A DNA stretch of 61,338 nucleotides from Sphingobium sp. Lineage in GTDB: Bacteria; Pseudomonadota; Alphaproteobacteria; Sphingomonadales; Sphingomonadaceae. Below are positions 8,643 through 18,781 of this stretch, one piece after another (the stretch's first letter is position 1; the number at the start of each line of letters is the position of its first letter). The notes beneath the pieces were generated by a model. That model did no database searches. It saw nothing but the letters and a program-made list of their open reading frames with translations, and was not told the origin of the DNA. The stretch lies in assembly GCA_017984895.1 (NCBI GenBank), contig JAGNYO010000009.1, positions 1 to 61,338 on the forward strand, given 5' to 3'. A program made the translations under genes and the position numbers.

Positions 8643-10964
8643 ATGGCGAGCCGCGCACCGGCCAAGCGCAGCGCTGACTGGCGCATCATGCTGAAACGCA
8701 GTTTGTGGCGTGCGGGTCAGCTTGTGGGCAGCATTGTGCTGGGGCTAGGCGCGTTCTTCGCGGCGCTGGCGTTGCTCGGTTATCACGAGAGCGACCCGTC
8801 GATGAACACCGCTGCGGGCGGCGCGGCGGAAAATGTGATGGGTCTGCCCGGCGCGCATGTTGCGGGCTTCTTGCTGTGGCTGGGCGGGCTGGGGGTAGTT
8901 CTGTTGCTCCCCTTGATCGTCACTTTCGCGCGGCGGCTATGGATCGCCGATGCCATGGCGGGCTGGAGCGGCCAGATCGGTCGTTGTCTTGGTGGCATCC
9001 TGCTGGTCGGCATAGGGCTGGAGCTTCTGGCACCCGGTGCGCCGGTCGGTCTGCCGGCCGGGCGCGGCGGCCTCCTGGCCCAATTATTCGCGCGGCAGGC
9101 GATGAACCTCACCGCGCTGATCCCGAATGGCTGGAGCCGGGCCACGGAATGGGCACTGCTCCTCGCCTGCCTTCTCGGCGGGCTGGCACTGTGCGCCCGC
9201 GCGTGGAGGCTGGAGCGGCCTTTGCTCAGCCTAGCCCTGCCGCGCATGCCCAAGATCGGACTGGCGCGGGTAGCGCCTCCCTGGGAAGAGGAAGAAGCGC
9301 CGGTTCGCCCTGCCGCCCCGCGCGCGCAGGTTTCCGCCGATCCCAAGCCGCCGATTCGCATCCAGTCGCCCGAACTGTCGCCCGCTACCCGCCCCGCCGT
9401 CTCCGCATCCGCGCCGCGTCAGGAAGATTTGTTCGGCAATGCCTCCGCCCGGCCCGCCATCTTGCCCTCACCCGAACTGCTGGCCGAAGTGCCACCCAGC
9501 ACCGGCGGCAAGATCGACAAGGCGGCGCTGGAGCGCAACGCGCGCCTGCTCGAATCCGTGCTCGATGATTTTCATGTGAAGGGCCATGTGACCGAGGTGC
9601 GCCCCGGCCCGGTCGTCACCATGTATGAGCTGGAACCAGCGCCGGGCATCAAGGCGAGCCGGGTGATCCAGCTTGCGGACGATATCGCGCGCAATATGTC
9701 TGCGCTTTCCGCCCGTGTCGCTACCATTCCGGGCCGCACCGTTATGGGGATCGAGCTGCCCAACGCCAAGCGCGAGGGGGTGTCGTTCCGCGAACTGATC
9801 ACCAGCGAGGCGTTTGCCGCCAATGGCGCGCAACTCCCGATCATCCTCGGCAAGAATATCAGCGGCGAGCCGGTGGTGGCGGACCTCGCGCCGATGCCGC
9901 ATCTATTGATCGCGGGGACCACCGGATCGGGCAAGTCCGTGGGCTTGAACGCCATGATCCTGTCGCTGCTCTATCGTATGACGCCCGACGAGCTGCGCCT
10001 CATCATGATCGACCCCAAGATGCTGGAACTGAGCATCTATGACGATATTCCGCATCTGCTCTCGCCGGTGGTGACAGAACCGGCGAAGGCGATCCGCGCG
10101 CTCAAATGGGCGGTGGAGCAGATGGAGGACCGCTATCGGATGATGGCGTCCATCTCGGTGCGCAACCTCGCGAATTATAACGAGAAAGTGCGCGCCGCTC
10201 GCGCCAAGGGCAAGCCGCTGGGTCGCAAGGTGCAGACCGGATACGATCCCGAAACGCACCAGCCGATTTATGAGGAAGAGCAGCTCGACTACCAGATCCT
10301 GCCGCAGATCGTGGTGGTGGTCGATGAGTTGGCGGACCTGATGATGACGGCGGGCAAGGAGGTGGAGTTCCTGATCCAGCGCCTCGCCCAGAAGGCGCGC
10401 GCGGCAGGCATTCACCTCATCCTCGCGACCCAGCGCCCCTCGGTCGATGTGATCACCGGCGTCATCAAGGCGAACCTGCCAACGCGGATCAGCTTTTTCG
10501 TCACCAGCAAGATCGACAGCCGCACGATTTTGGGCGAGCAGGGCGCGGAGCAACTCCTCGGCAAGGGCGACATGCTCTATATGGCAGGCGGCAAGGGCCT
10601 GATGCGCGTGCATGGGCCGTTCGTCTCGGATGACGAGGTCCGGCTGGTGGCGGATCATTGGCGCGGGCAAGGCCGACCGGATTATATATCGGCTGTTACT
10701 GAAGAACCGGAGGAGGGGAGTTTTGCGCTGGATGGGGTCGACCTCGGTGACGACAGCCCCGATGCGCAGCTATTCCGCAAGGCCTGCCAGCTCGTGTTCG
10801 AGAACCAGAAGGCATCGACAAGTTGGCTCCAGCGCCAATTGCGTGTGGGTTATAACAGTGCTGCGCGACTTATCGAGCGGATGGAGGAGGAGGGTTTGGT
10901 CGGACCGCCCAATCATGTGGGACGGCGCGAAGTGCTGCGCGACGAGATGGGCAATCCCCTTTAA
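8643..10964 (+). CDS. ftsK: DNA translocase FtsK
   Basis: FtsK anchors in the division septum and pumps chromosome DNA toward dif. From ATG 8643 it has 773 residues: an N-terminal block of four membrane helices (residues ~20-190), a fairly short Pro/Ala-rich linker, the alpha-beta motor with Walker A AGTTGSGKSVGLN and LRLIMIDPKMLELSIYDD, and a C-terminal winged-helix gamma domain (STSWLQRQLRVGYNSAARLI) that reads KOPS sequences. A longer frame opens at 8529 inside the transporter gene; its extra 38 residues do not look like FtsK. The neighbouring genes are not obviously related. Confidence 0.95.
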   Translation: MASRAPAKRSADWRIMLKRSLWRAGQLVGSIVLGLGAFFAALALLGYHESDPSMNTAAGGAAENVMGLPGAHVAGFLLWLGGLGVVLLLPLIVTFARRLWIADAMAGWSGQIGRCLGGILLVGIGLELLAPGAPVGLPAGRGGLLAQLFARQAMNLTALIPNGWSRATEWALLLACLLGGLALCARAWRLERPLLSLALPRMPKIGLARVAPPWEEEEAPVRPAAPRAQVSADPKPPIRIQSPELSPATRPAVSASAPRQEDLFGNASARPAILPSPELLAEVPPSTGGKIDKAALERNARLLESVLDDFHVKGHVTEVRPGPVVTMYELEPAPGIKASRVIQLADDIARNMSALSARVATIPGRTVMGIELPNAKREGVSFRELITSEAFAANGAQLPIILGKNISGEPVVADLAPMPHLLIAGTTGSGKSVGLNAMILSLLYRMTPDELRLIMIDPKMLELSIYDDIPHLLSPVVTEPAKAIRALKWAVEQMEDRYRMMASISVRNLANYNEKVRAARAKGKPLGRKVQTGYDPETHQPIYEEEQLDYQILPQIVVVVDELADLMMTAGKEVEFLIQRLAQKARAAGIHLILATQRPSVDVITGVIKANLPTRISFFVTSKIDSRTILGEQGAEQLLGKGDMLYMAGGKGLMRVHGPFVSDDEVRLVADHWRGQGRPDYISAVTEEPEEGSFALDGVDLGDDSPDAQLFRKACQLVFENQKASTSWLQRQLRVGYNSAARLIERMEEEGLVGPPNHVGRREVLRDEMGNPL

Positions 10965-11007
10965 GTTCTTGGCCCCTTTAAGGCGGTTTGCCCCCGAAGG
11001 GGCGGCC

Positions 11008-11970
11008 TCAGTGCGCCTCTATCCACAATTTCACGGCTTCCGCGAGGGTAGCGAAAGGGGCAGCGTCCGCGCCGTCCCCCGCAGCGGGCGGAGTGCCGGC
11101 ATCCGACGCCACGCGGATACCGATGGATAGCGGGATACGCCCCATGAAGGGCAGACCCAGTGTCTGGGCCGCAGCCTCTGCGCCGCCGCTGCCAAACGGA
11201 TCAGACACCCCGCCGCAATGGGGGCAGGCGTAACCCGCCATATTCTCCACCAGCCCGATGATCGGCACTCCGGTCTGCTCGAACAGGTTGATGGCGCGGG
11301 TGGCGTCGATCAGGGCCAGATCCTGTGGCGTGGAAACGATGAGCGCACCGGCCGGTTTGTGCTTTTGCACCATGGAAAGCTGGATGTCGCCTGTGCCGGG
11401 CGGCATATCGACCACGAGCACGTCCACATTGTCCCACCGCGCGTCGATAAGCTGCGAAAGGGCGTTGCCTGCCATCGGTCCGCGCCAGGCGATCGCCTTG
11501 CCCGGCTCGACCAGATGACCCATGGATAGCATCGGCACCCCGCCAGCGCCGCGCACCGGGAGCATCTTCTTTTCCTCGGCCAGCGGCTTTTGCCCCTCGC
11601 TCGCCAGCAGGCGCGGCTGGGATGGGCCATAAATGTCCGCATCGACCAGCCCGACCTTCACGCCAAGGCGCGCCAGTGCGATAACGAGGTTGGCGGACAC
11701 GGTCGATTTGCCTACCCCGCCCTTGCCGGAGGCGACCGCGATGATTTTGAGTGCCTGCTTTTCCGCCGTTTCCGCGATACGCACCGCCTCCACGCCGGGA
11801 GTCGCGCGGGCGGTCGATTCGATGGCGGTGGTCATCGCCTTGCGTGCCTCGATACTCAGGCCTCCCACATCCAGCACCAGCGAGAGCACGCCGTCCCGCA
11901 GGCGGACAGCACTGGTGCGACCGGAGGAGAGGGCAGAAAGCCGGCTGGAAAGAACGTCAGTATCGGTCAT
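11008..11970 (-). CDS. apbC: Mrp/NBP35-type iron-sulfur cluster carrier ATPase
   Basis: A 320-residue ApbC/Mrp protein that carries Fe-S clusters to apo-proteins. An N-terminal DUF59-like segment (residues ~1-80) precedes the P-loop VASGKGGVGKSTVSANL, then DADIYGPSQPR, DMPPGTGDIQLS and the cluster-binding CPHC near residue 250. All key residues are present. It is transcribed away from hflK; the 72 bp between holds the two promoters. The gene is convergent with ftsK, with 43 bp between, holding a small GC hairpin without a T-run. Confidence 0.93.
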   Translation of the reverse strand: MTDTDVLSSRLSALSSGRTSAVRLRDGVLSLVLDVGGLSIEARKAMTTAIESTARATPGVEAVRIAETAEKQALKIIAVASGKGGVGKSTVSANLVIALARLGVKVGLVDADIYGPSQPRLLASEGQKPLAEEKKMLPVRGAGGVPMLSMGHLVEPGKAIAWRGPMAGNALSQLIDARWDNVDVLVVDMPPGTGDIQLSMVQKHKPAGALIVSTPQDLALIDATRAINLFEQTGVPIIGLVENMAGYACPHCGGVSDPFGSGGAEAAAQTLGLPFMGRIPLSIGIRVASDAGTPPAAGDGADAAPFATLAEAVKLWIEAH

Positions 11971-12042
11971 GAGCTGCCCATATGCGATTATCTTGGCAAA
12001 GGCACTGTTTTTCCGGCGCGGGGCTTCCTATAGAGAGAAGTC

Positions 12043-13242
12043 ATGATCCAGAACAGATTAGCACGCATCAGGCGCCGTTTCTCCCGGCTCTCTTTTCCCG
12101 GTTTTGCCATGGCGGGACCATGGGGCGGCAGGCCCGAAGGCGGTGAGGGGGATGACGGGCAACCGGGCCAGGACAATACGCAGGGCCGCGCGGGCGGCAC
12201 CGGCTCGGGCGGCCCACAAAACCCGTGGACGCGCCCCCCGCGCAGCGGTCAGGGCGGCGGTAACGAGGGCGGCGGCGCGCGCCCGTCGCTGATCGAGGAT
12301 CTGCTTCGTCGTGGGCGCGACAGTTTTGGCGGCGGCGGCGGTAACGGCGGCGGGCCGGGCGGCGGCTTTGCCCGCGGTGGCGATCCGCGTGCCCTCTGGC
12401 CGATTGCGCTTGGCATCATCCTGGTGTTGTGGATCGCCCTCACCAGCTTTCACCGCGTCGGTCCGCAGCAGCGCGGCGTCGTGCTGATGCTGGGTAGCTA
12501 TAGCCGCTCGATGACGCCGGGCATCGGCCTCACCTTACCCGCGCCGTTTGAGACGGTCGAGACGATCGACGTGGAGGAAATCCGCTCGGTGGATATCGGC
12601 TCGGTCAGCGGCGGGGGACAGAATCTGGTGCTCACTGGCGACCAGAATATCATCGATCTCGCCTATTCGGTGCGCTGGAACATCCGCGATCCGGAGCTGT
12701 ATCTGTTCGAGCTGGCGGACCCGGACGCAACGGTGCAGGAGGTCGCTGAAACCGCGATGCGCGCCGTGCTGGCGACTGTCTCGCTCAATGACGCGCTCGG
12801 TGCCGGACGCACCGGGATCGAGCAGCAGGTTGCGCTGAAAATGCAGGAGATTCTTGACGGCTATCGCTCCGGCATCCGCATCCAGGGTATCGCGATCAAG
12901 CAGGCGGACCCCCCCAATGAAGTGAACGACGCCTTCAAGGAGGTTTCCGCTGCCAAGCAGGATGCCACCACCTATGTCAACCAGGCCGCCGCCTATGCGC
13001 AGCAGCTCAATGCCCGCGCGCAGGGCGAAGCCGCGGCCTTCGACAAGGTTTATGTGCAGTACAAGCTATCGCCTGAGGTCACCCGGCGGCGTATGTATTA
13101 CGAAACGATGGAAGCGATCCTCGCCGATACCGACAAGACCATCATCGAAGCGAACAATGTGATGCCCTATCTCCCCTTGCCTGAGATCAGGCGCAAGCCC
13201 AAGGATGCAGGCAACAGCACGGCTGTAGAGGGGAATCGCTGA
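12043..13242 (+). CDS. hflK: FtsH protease modulator HflK
   Basis: HflK and HflC form a large membrane complex around FtsH and tune its proteolysis. The 399-residue protein has a long glycine-rich N-terminus (residues ~15-120), one transmembrane helix (IALGIILVLWIALTSF), then an SPFH/band-7 domain from FHRVGPQQRGVVLMLG to a helical region ending in DTDKTIIEANN. The stop and the hflC start overlap as TGATG, typical of this pair. The very glycine-rich N-terminus is common in alphaproteobacterial HflK. Confidence 0.94.
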   Translation: MIQNRLARIRRRFSRLSFPGFAMAGPWGGRPEGGEGDDGQPGQDNTQGRAGGTGSGGPQNPWTRPPRSGQGGGNEGGGARPSLIEDLLRRGRDSFGGGGGNGGGPGGGFARGGDPRALWPIALGIILVLWIALTSFHRVGPQQRGVVLMLGSYSRSMTPGIGLTLPAPFETVETIDVEEIRSVDIGSVSGGGQNLVLTGDQNIIDLAYSVRWNIRDPELYLFELADPDATVQEVAETAMRAVLATVSLNDALGAGRTGIEQQVALKMQEILDGYRSGIRIQGIAIKQADPPNEVNDAFKEVSAAKQDATTYVNQAAAYAQQLNARAQGEAAAFDKVYVQYKLSPEVTRRRMYYETMEAILADTDKTIIEANNVMPYLPLPEIRRKPKDAGNSTAVEGNR

Positions 13243-14087
13243 TGGAACGCATATGGCGCAACCCCGTAGCCGCTGTGCTGATCGCGCTCGGATTTCTCAT
13301 CCTGCTGGGCAGCACGGTCGCGATCGTGCCGGAAACGCGGCAGGGAGTGATTGTCCGCTTTGGCCAGCCAGTGCGGATTCTCAACAGCTACAACCCCAAG
13401 GAGCGCTTTGGCCAGACCGGGGCGGGGCTTGCCGTGCGGTTCCCCTTTGCCGAACAAGTGGTATGGATCGATAAACGCATCCAGTCCGTCGAGATGGAGC
13501 GGCAGCAGGTGCTTTCCACTGACCAGCTTCGCCTTCAGGTCGATGCCTTCGCCCGTTATCGCATCACCAACCCTCTGCGCATGTATGTGTCCGCCGGGAG
13601 CGAGGCGCGGGTCGAGGAAGCGCTGCGTCCGATTCTCGGCTCTGCGTTACGGAACGAGCTGGGCAAGCGGCCCTTTGCGGCGCTGCTCTCGCCAGAACGC
13701 GGGCTGGTGATGCATAATATCCGCAACGGCCTTAATCGCGTCGCCCGGCAATATGGCGCCGAAGTGATCGACGTGCGGATCAAGCGTGCCGACCTGCCCG
13801 ATGGCACGCCACTGCAAAGCGCGTTTCAGCGTATGCGCACCGCTCGCCAGCAAGAAGCGCTTACCATCCGCGCGCAGGGCGAGAAGCAGGCGCAGATCAT
13901 CCGTGCAGAAGCGGATGCCGCCGCCGCGCAGGTCTATGCCGCGAGCTTTGGCAAAGACCCGCAGTTCTACGATTTCTATCGCGCGATGCAGGCCTATCGC
14001 CGCACTTTCAACCCGCAGAATGGCGGAGAAACCAGTGTGATCCTCTCGCCCGATAATGATTTTCTGAGAGAATTTCGTGGGCGCTAA
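13242..14087 (+). CDS. hflC: FtsH protease modulator HflC
   Basis: The 281-residue partner of HflK. It has an N-terminal membrane anchor (AAVLIALGFLILLGSTVAIV), an SPFH domain with RFGQPVRILNSYNPK and SVEMERQQVLSTDQLRLQVD, and the HflC signature VIDVRIKRADLPDGT. The C-terminal region DPQFYDFYRAMQAYRRTF matches the family end. It begins inside the hflK stop codon and is followed by a 97-bp gap before the protease gene, so the protease may be co-transcribed. Confidence 0.94.
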   Translation: MERIWRNPVAAVLIALGFLILLGSTVAIVPETRQGVIVRFGQPVRILNSYNPKERFGQTGAGLAVRFPFAEQVVWIDKRIQSVEMERQQVLSTDQLRLQVDAFARYRITNPLRMYVSAGSEARVEEALRPILGSALRNELGKRPFAALLSPERGLVMHNIRNGLNRVARQYGAEVIDVRIKRADLPDGTPLQSAFQRMRTARQQEALTIRAQGEKQAQIIRAEADAAAAQVYAASFGKDPQFYDFYRAMQAYRRTFNPQNGGETSVILSPDNDFLREFRGR

Positions 14088-14184
14088 CGCTGTCGGAGGA
14101 CGGCCATTCAATTGAGGTTCATGCGGATATTGGCATCCATCGGCGCTCGCTGAGCCTTTCGTAACAGGGGGCGCGCGTCAGCTA

Positions 14185-15732
14185 ATGAGAGGAAGAACGT
14201 CTGTGCGCTATGTTTACGGGTTGACCGCTGCCCTGCTTCTGGGTGGCACCGCCATTGCCATCAGTTCGCACGAGCCACTCGATGCGCAGCCTGCGCAGAA
14301 CGACAATATCCAGGCGGTGGCCGCGCCGCACGGTGCGCCGGCCAGCTTCGCGGACATGGTCGAGCGGCTCCAGCCCGCCGTGGTGAACATCTCTACCCGC
14401 CAGCGGGTGCAGGCGCGGCGCAACCCGCTCGATGACCTGTTCGGCAACTTTTTTGGCACGCCGCGCGGTTCGGATGGCCCTCAGATCCAGGAAGGCACGT
14501 CGCTGGGCGCGGGGTTCCTGATCTCGGCGGATGGCTATATCGTCACCAACAATCACGTTGTTTCGCCGGGCGATCCGACCGCTACGGTCGAGGCGATCAC
14601 CGTCACGATGAACGACCACACCGAATATGCGGCGGAACTGGTCGGGCGGGATGAGGTGGCCGACCTTGCCGTGCTCAAGATCAAGACGAACAGGCCGATG
14701 CCGTTCGTGCGCTTTGGCACTACCAAGACCGCTCGCGTCGGCGACTGGGTTATCGTGATCGGTCAGCCCTTGGGGCTGGAGGGCACCGTGACGAGCGGGA
14801 TCATCTCCAACATCGCCCGCACCACTGGCTCAGGCTCCCCCTATGACCGCTTCATCCAGACCGATGCCTCGATCAATCAGGGGAACTCGGGCGGGCCTAT
14901 GTTTGACTTGCAGGGCAATGTGCTGGGCGTGAACACCTGGATCGCCTCTCCCAATGGCGGCAATATTGGCCTTGGCTTCGCGATACCCGGCGAGATTGCC
15001 AAGCCGATCATCGACAAGCTGGTGCGCGGCGAGAAGATCGAGCGTGGTTATATCGGCATTGGTTATTCCCAGATCAACGAGAAGCTGGCCCGCGCGCTCG
15101 GCGTAGACAAGAATCATGGCGTGTTCGTAAATGCCGTGCCGTCTGACGGGCCTGCCGGGCGGGCGGGCATCCTGCCGCGTGATGTGATTTTGAGCGTGGA
15201 TGGCAAGGACGTTAATCTTGATAACCCGCTTTCCGTGATCGTCGCCAGCCTGCCGATCGGCCGGCCCGTGCCGGTGGTGGTGATCCGCGATGGCAAGCGG
15301 CGGACCATCAGCGTCACCCTTGCCAAGCGGCCGAGCGAGCGCGAGCTTTCCGGCGGTTTCCTGCCGGATGACGATCCGCAGGGGGCACAGCCCGCCCCGC
15401 AGCAGAATTATGCACCGCGCTATCCCAATGAAAATGGCATTGGCCTTGCCCTGCTTGAGCTTAATCCCGCCATTCGCCGCCAGCTTGGCCTTGACGACAG
15501 CGTGGAAGGCATTGTCGTAAACGGGGTCAATCCCCAGAGCGATGCGGCGATTGTCGGCATCCAGCGTGGCGACATGATTCTGGAAGTGGATGGGCGCAAA
15601 ATCCGCTCCGCTGCCGATGTCAAGGCAGCAGTCGCGGCTGCGCGAGCGGCTGGCAAGGGGGCGGTGCTGCTGCTGATTGCCCGGCCCAGTGCCCGGTTCC
15701 GTGGTTATGTGCCGGTCGAGCTGACCAAATAG
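14185..15732 (+). CDS. Do/DegP-type periplasmic serine protease
   Basis: A 515-residue trypsin-like protease/chaperone of the DegP/MucD family acting on misfolded envelope proteins. An N-terminal hydrophobic segment (residues ~8-27) serves as signal peptide or anchor. The catalytic triad is visible as His124 (NNHVV), Asp160 (EVADLAV) and Ser235 (QGNSGGPM). Two PDZ domains follow, roughly residues 285-375 and 415-510. Placement after hflKC fits an envelope quality-control operon. A GTG at 14203 is an alternative start. Confidence 0.94.
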   Translation: MRGRTSVRYVYGLTAALLLGGTAIAISSHEPLDAQPAQNDNIQAVAAPHGAPASFADMVERLQPAVVNISTRQRVQARRNPLDDLFGNFFGTPRGSDGPQIQEGTSLGAGFLISADGYIVTNNHVVSPGDPTATVEAITVTMNDHTEYAAELVGRDEVADLAVLKIKTNRPMPFVRFGTTKTARVGDWVIVIGQPLGLEGTVTSGIISNIARTTGSGSPYDRFIQTDASINQGNSGGPMFDLQGNVLGVNTWIASPNGGNIGLGFAIPGEIAKPIIDKLVRGEKIERGYIGIGYSQINEKLARALGVDKNHGVFVNAVPSDGPAGRAGILPRDVILSVDGKDVNLDNPLSVIVASLPIGRPVPVVVIRDGKRRTISVTLAKRPSERELSGGFLPDDDPQGAQPAPQQNYAPRYPNENGIGLALLELNPAIRRQLGLDDSVEGIVVNGVNPQSDAAIVGIQRGDMILEVDGRKIRSAADVKAAVAAARAAGKGAVLLLIARPSARFRGYVPVELTK

Positions 15733-15834
15733 CCTCGCGTTAAGTTTACACGGCTTCTGCTGCCGCGCCTCTTTTCAGCGGCGGCGGCGGGCGCTATGCC
15801 TGTCCCTCGAAATCGGCAAGTGGGGAGCGCAGCA

Positions 15835-17451
15835 GTGAGCGACGGCATTTTCATCGGTGCGGCTAACGGCCAGCCGCAGATCCTTAACCTCAGGCGTGCC
15901 AACCGGCATGGCCTGATCGCTGGCGCAACCGGCACCGGCAAGACTGTGACGCTGCAAGGCATCGCCGAGAATTTTTCGGCACAAGGTGTGCCGGTGTTCA
16001 TGGCAGATGTGAAGGGCGATCTTGCCGGTATCGCCATGCCCGGCTCGCCCACCTTCAAGAATGCCGACAGGCTGGAGGCCCGCGCAAAAGAGATCGGCAT
16101 GGCGGACTACAGCTATGCCGACAATCCGGTCATCTACTGGGATCTATACGGCAGCCAGGGCCACCCCATCCGCACCACGGTCAGCGAAATGGGGCCTCTG
16201 CTGCTCGCCCGCCTTATGGACCTCAATGAAACGCAGGAGGGCGTCCTCAACATCGCTTTCCGCTATGCCGACGAGGAGGGGCTGCTGCTGCTCGACCTCG
16301 GCGATTTGCAGGCGATGCTGAGCTTTTGCGCCGAAAATGCCGATATGCTTTGCGCGAAATATGGCAATGTCACCAAGGCCAGCGTTGGCACGATCCAGCG
16401 CCAGTTGCTCAGTCTCGACAGTCAGGGAGGAGCTGCGTTTTTCGGCGAACCGGCGCTCGATATCAACGATTTTCTGAGCGTGGATGACAAGGGGCGCGGC
16501 TATATCAGCGTGCTGGCCGCCGACAGGCTGATGCAAAGCCCCAAGCTCTATTCGACTTTCCTGCTCTGGCTGCTCTCGGAGCTGTTTCAGGTGCTCCCCG
16601 AAGTGGGCGACCCGGATAAGCCCAAGCTCGTCTTTTTCTTCGATGAGGCGCATCTGTTGTTCGACGACGCGCCGAAAGCGCTCACCGACAAGATCGAGCA
16701 GGTTGTGCGGTTGATCCGCTCCAAGGGCGTGGGCGTCTATTTCGTCACGCAAAACCCGATCGATATCCCTGAGGAGGTGGCGGGCCAGCTTGGCAATCGG
16801 GTGCAGCACGCCCTGCGCGCTTTCACCCCGCGCGACCAGAAGGCAATCAAGGCGGCGGCGGATACATTCCGTATCAACCCCGATCTCGATGTCGTAACGG
16901 CCATTACAGAATTGAAAGTGGGCGAGGCGCTTGTCTCGCTGTTGCAGGAGGATGGTAGCCCCAGCATCGTGCAGCGCACATTGATCGCGCCGCCACGCTC
17001 TCGCCTTGGCCCGGTCGATGCCAAGGAGCGCGCGATTATCCGGTCCGTTTCGCCGGTCGACGGCAAATATGACACCGCGGTGGACCGGGAGAGCGCGGAA
17101 GAAATACTGGCTGCGCGTGGTCAAGCCGCCGCAGCCGCCGTCGAAGTGGAAAAAGCCCAGGCCGAGGCGGACAAACAGGCCGCGGTGCAGGCCAAGATTG
17201 AGGCAAAGCAGCGCGAAGCGGAACTGAAGGCGCAAGCTCGTGAGGCGGCGCAGGCTGAGCGCGCGGCAGCGAAGCCCAGCAATTTCGACCGTGCCGTGCA
17301 ATCCGCCACGCGGTCCGTCGGCTCCTCGCTCGGCCGTCAGGTCGCGAACGAGATCGGCAAGGCGGTGCTCGGCGGTTCGTCGCGCAAGTCGTCGGGCGGC
17401 GGCCTGATTGGCGGGTTGGTGCGCGGTGTGCTGGGCGGGCTTTTCAGATAG
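15835..17451 (+). CDS. HerA-type ATPase of the DUF853 family
   Basis: A HerA/FtsK-superfamily ATPase. Walker A GATGTGKT lies at residues 30-37, Walker [13 protein letters not shown] near 270, and [20 protein letters not shown] matches the DUF853 family. The C-terminal 110 residues form an Ala/Glu/Lys/Gln-rich coiled coil and then a Ser/Gly-rich tail, [18 protein letters not shown]. Its function is not established. The GTG at 15835 has GGGGAG about 7 nt upstream and yields VSDGIFIG, the usual family start; an ATG at 15796 is possible. The end overlaps gltX by 8 bp, convergent. Confidence 0.87.
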   Translation: MSDGIFIGAANGQPQILNLRRANRHGLIAGATGTGKTVTLQGIAENFSAQGVPVFMADVKGDLAGIAMPGSPTFKNADRLEARAKEIGMADYSYADNPVIYWDLYGSQGHPIRTTVSEMGPLLLARLMDLNETQEGVLNIAFRYADEEGLLLLDLGDLQAMLSFCAENADMLCAKYGNVTKASVGTIQRQLLSLDSQGGAAFFGEPALDINDFLSVDDKGRGYISVLAADRLMQSPKLYSTFLLWLLSELFQVLPEVGDPDKPKLVFFFDEAHLLFDDAPKALTDKIEQVVRLIRSKGVGVYFVTQNPIDIPEEVAGQLGNRVQHALRAFTPRDQKAIKAAADTFRINPDLDVVTAITELKVGEALVSLLQEDGSPSIVQRTLIAPPRSRLGPVDAKERAIIRSVSPVDGKYDTAVDRESAEEILAARGQAAAAAVEVEKAQAEADKQAAVQAKIEAKQREAELKAQAREAAQAERAAAKPSNFDRAVQSATRSVGSSLGRQVANEIGKAVLGGSSRKSSGGGLIGGLVRGVLGGLFR

Positions 17452-18775
17452 CGCTTAACCGTTTCAACGCCTCGTCGCGCCCGATGAGCGGCAGCAGCGC
17501 GGGCATATCCGGCCCGTGATCGAGGCCCGTGAGTGCGCGACGGAGCGGCAGGAATAGCGCCTTGCCCTTGCGCCCGGTCTGTTCCTTGAGCTGCTGCGTC
17601 AGCGCCTGCCAGACATCGGCGTCAAAGGGCAGAGCCGCGAGCGTAGCCGCGGCGGCGGCAAGATAGTCCGCATCCTCGGCATCGGGGATTGGCGCGCTAA
17701 TCGGCCCGGTAACGATTTTCCACCAATCTGTAATATCTGCTACAATATGTAAATTGGGCCGCAATGCCGCCCAAGCCGCCGCGCTCATACCGCTGGGCAA
17801 GCGGTTTTTCACCGCTTCATAGTCAAGCAGATGTACGATTTTCTGGTTGAGCAGCGCGAGTTCCCCCTCATCGAACCGGGCGGGCGCGCGGCCGAAGTGG
17901 GCGAAATCGAAGGTGGCGATCAAGGATGCGGGGTCTACCACCGGCACCACGGGATCAGACGTGCCGATCCGCGCTAGCAACGCGATCAGCGCCATCGCCT
18001 CCAGCCCCTGCTCGCGGAATGCGCTCACGCCCAGTGAACCCAGCCGCTTGGAGAGCTTGCCCTCGCTGCCCACCAGCAGCGCCTCATGCGCGAAGGCGGG
18101 TGGCGACGCGCCCAGTGCCGCGAACATCTGGATCTGCGTCGCGGTATTGGTGACATGATCCTCGCCGCGCACCACATGGGTGATGGCCATATCCACATCA
18201 TCAATCACCGAGGGCAACATATAGAGCCAACTCCCGTCCGCGCGGCGGATGACGGGATCGGAGAGCAGCTTCGGGTCGAAATGCTGTGCCCCGCGCACCA
18301 GATCGTCCCACGCGATGGGCGTGTCGTGATCCAGCCGGAAGCGCCAATGGGGGGTGCGCCCTTCCGCTTCGTATGCGGCACTGGCCTCAGCAGTAAGAGC
18401 GAGCGCCGCCCGATCATACACCGGCGGCAGGCCGCGCCCAAGCTGCACCTTTCGTTTAAGGTCCAGCTCCTGCGCGCTTTCATAGCAGGGATAGACCCGT
18501 CCTGCCGCGCGCAGTTCGGTAAAGCGCGTTTCATACAGCGCAAAACGGTCCGACTGACGCACCTCTGCATCGGGCGTAAGTCCCAGCCAGGCAAGATCGG
18601 TGCGGATACCCTCCGCATATTCCTCTTTTGAGCGTTCTGTGTCGGTATCATCGAGCCGCAGCAGAAAGCGCCCGCCATGTTTGCGCGCCCACATCCAGTT
18701 ATGGATTGCGGCGCGCAGGTTGCCGACATGGAGTTGCCCGGTGGGCGACGGCGCGAAACGGGTAATGACGGTCAT
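17444..18775 (-). CDS. gltX: Glutamate--tRNA ligase (short, second-type GltX)
   Basis: A class I aminoacyl-tRNA synthetase of 443 residues. The HIGH-type motif is [12 protein letters not shown] at 8-19 and the KMSKS-type motif is KLSKR at 240-244. It resembles the second GltX found in many alphaproteobacteria, which lack GlnRS and use a non-discriminating or tRNA-Gln-specific GluRS plus GatCAB. Which of the two roles this copy has cannot be decided here. It lies 6 bp downstream of nadE on the same strand, so they are likely co-transcribed. Confidence 0.92.
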   Translation of the reverse strand: MTVITRFAPSPTGQLHVGNLRAAIHNWMWARKHGGRFLLRLDDTDTERSKEEYAEGIRTDLAWLGLTPDAEVRQSDRFALYETRFTELRAAGRVYPCYESAQELDLKRKVQLGRGLPPVYDRAALALTAEASAAYEAEGRTPHWRFRLDHDTPIAWDDLVRGAQHFDPKLLSDPVIRRADGSWLYMLPSVIDDVDMAITHVVRGEDHVTNTATQIQMFAALGASPPAFAHEALLVGSEGKLSKRLGSLGVSAFREQGLEAMALIALLARIGTSDPVVPVVDPASLIATFDFAHFGRAPARFDEGELALLNQKIVHLLDYEAVKNRLPSGMSAAAWAALRPNLHIVADITDWWKIVTGPISAPIPDAEDADYLAAAAATLAALPFDADVWQALTQQLKEQTGRKGKALFLPLRRALTGLDHGPDMPALLPLIGRDEALKRLSAI

Positions 18776-18781
18776 GTGCGC

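Noticed and set aside
10975-11005. GC hairpin GCCCCCGAAGGGGC between ftsK and mrp
   Set aside because: Five-pair stem without a T-run on either strand; too weak to call a terminator.
16144-17301. A 385-codon antisense frame over the DUF853 gene
   Set aside because: No family match by eye; the DUF853 frame has intact Walker motifs, so the antisense frame is a shadow.
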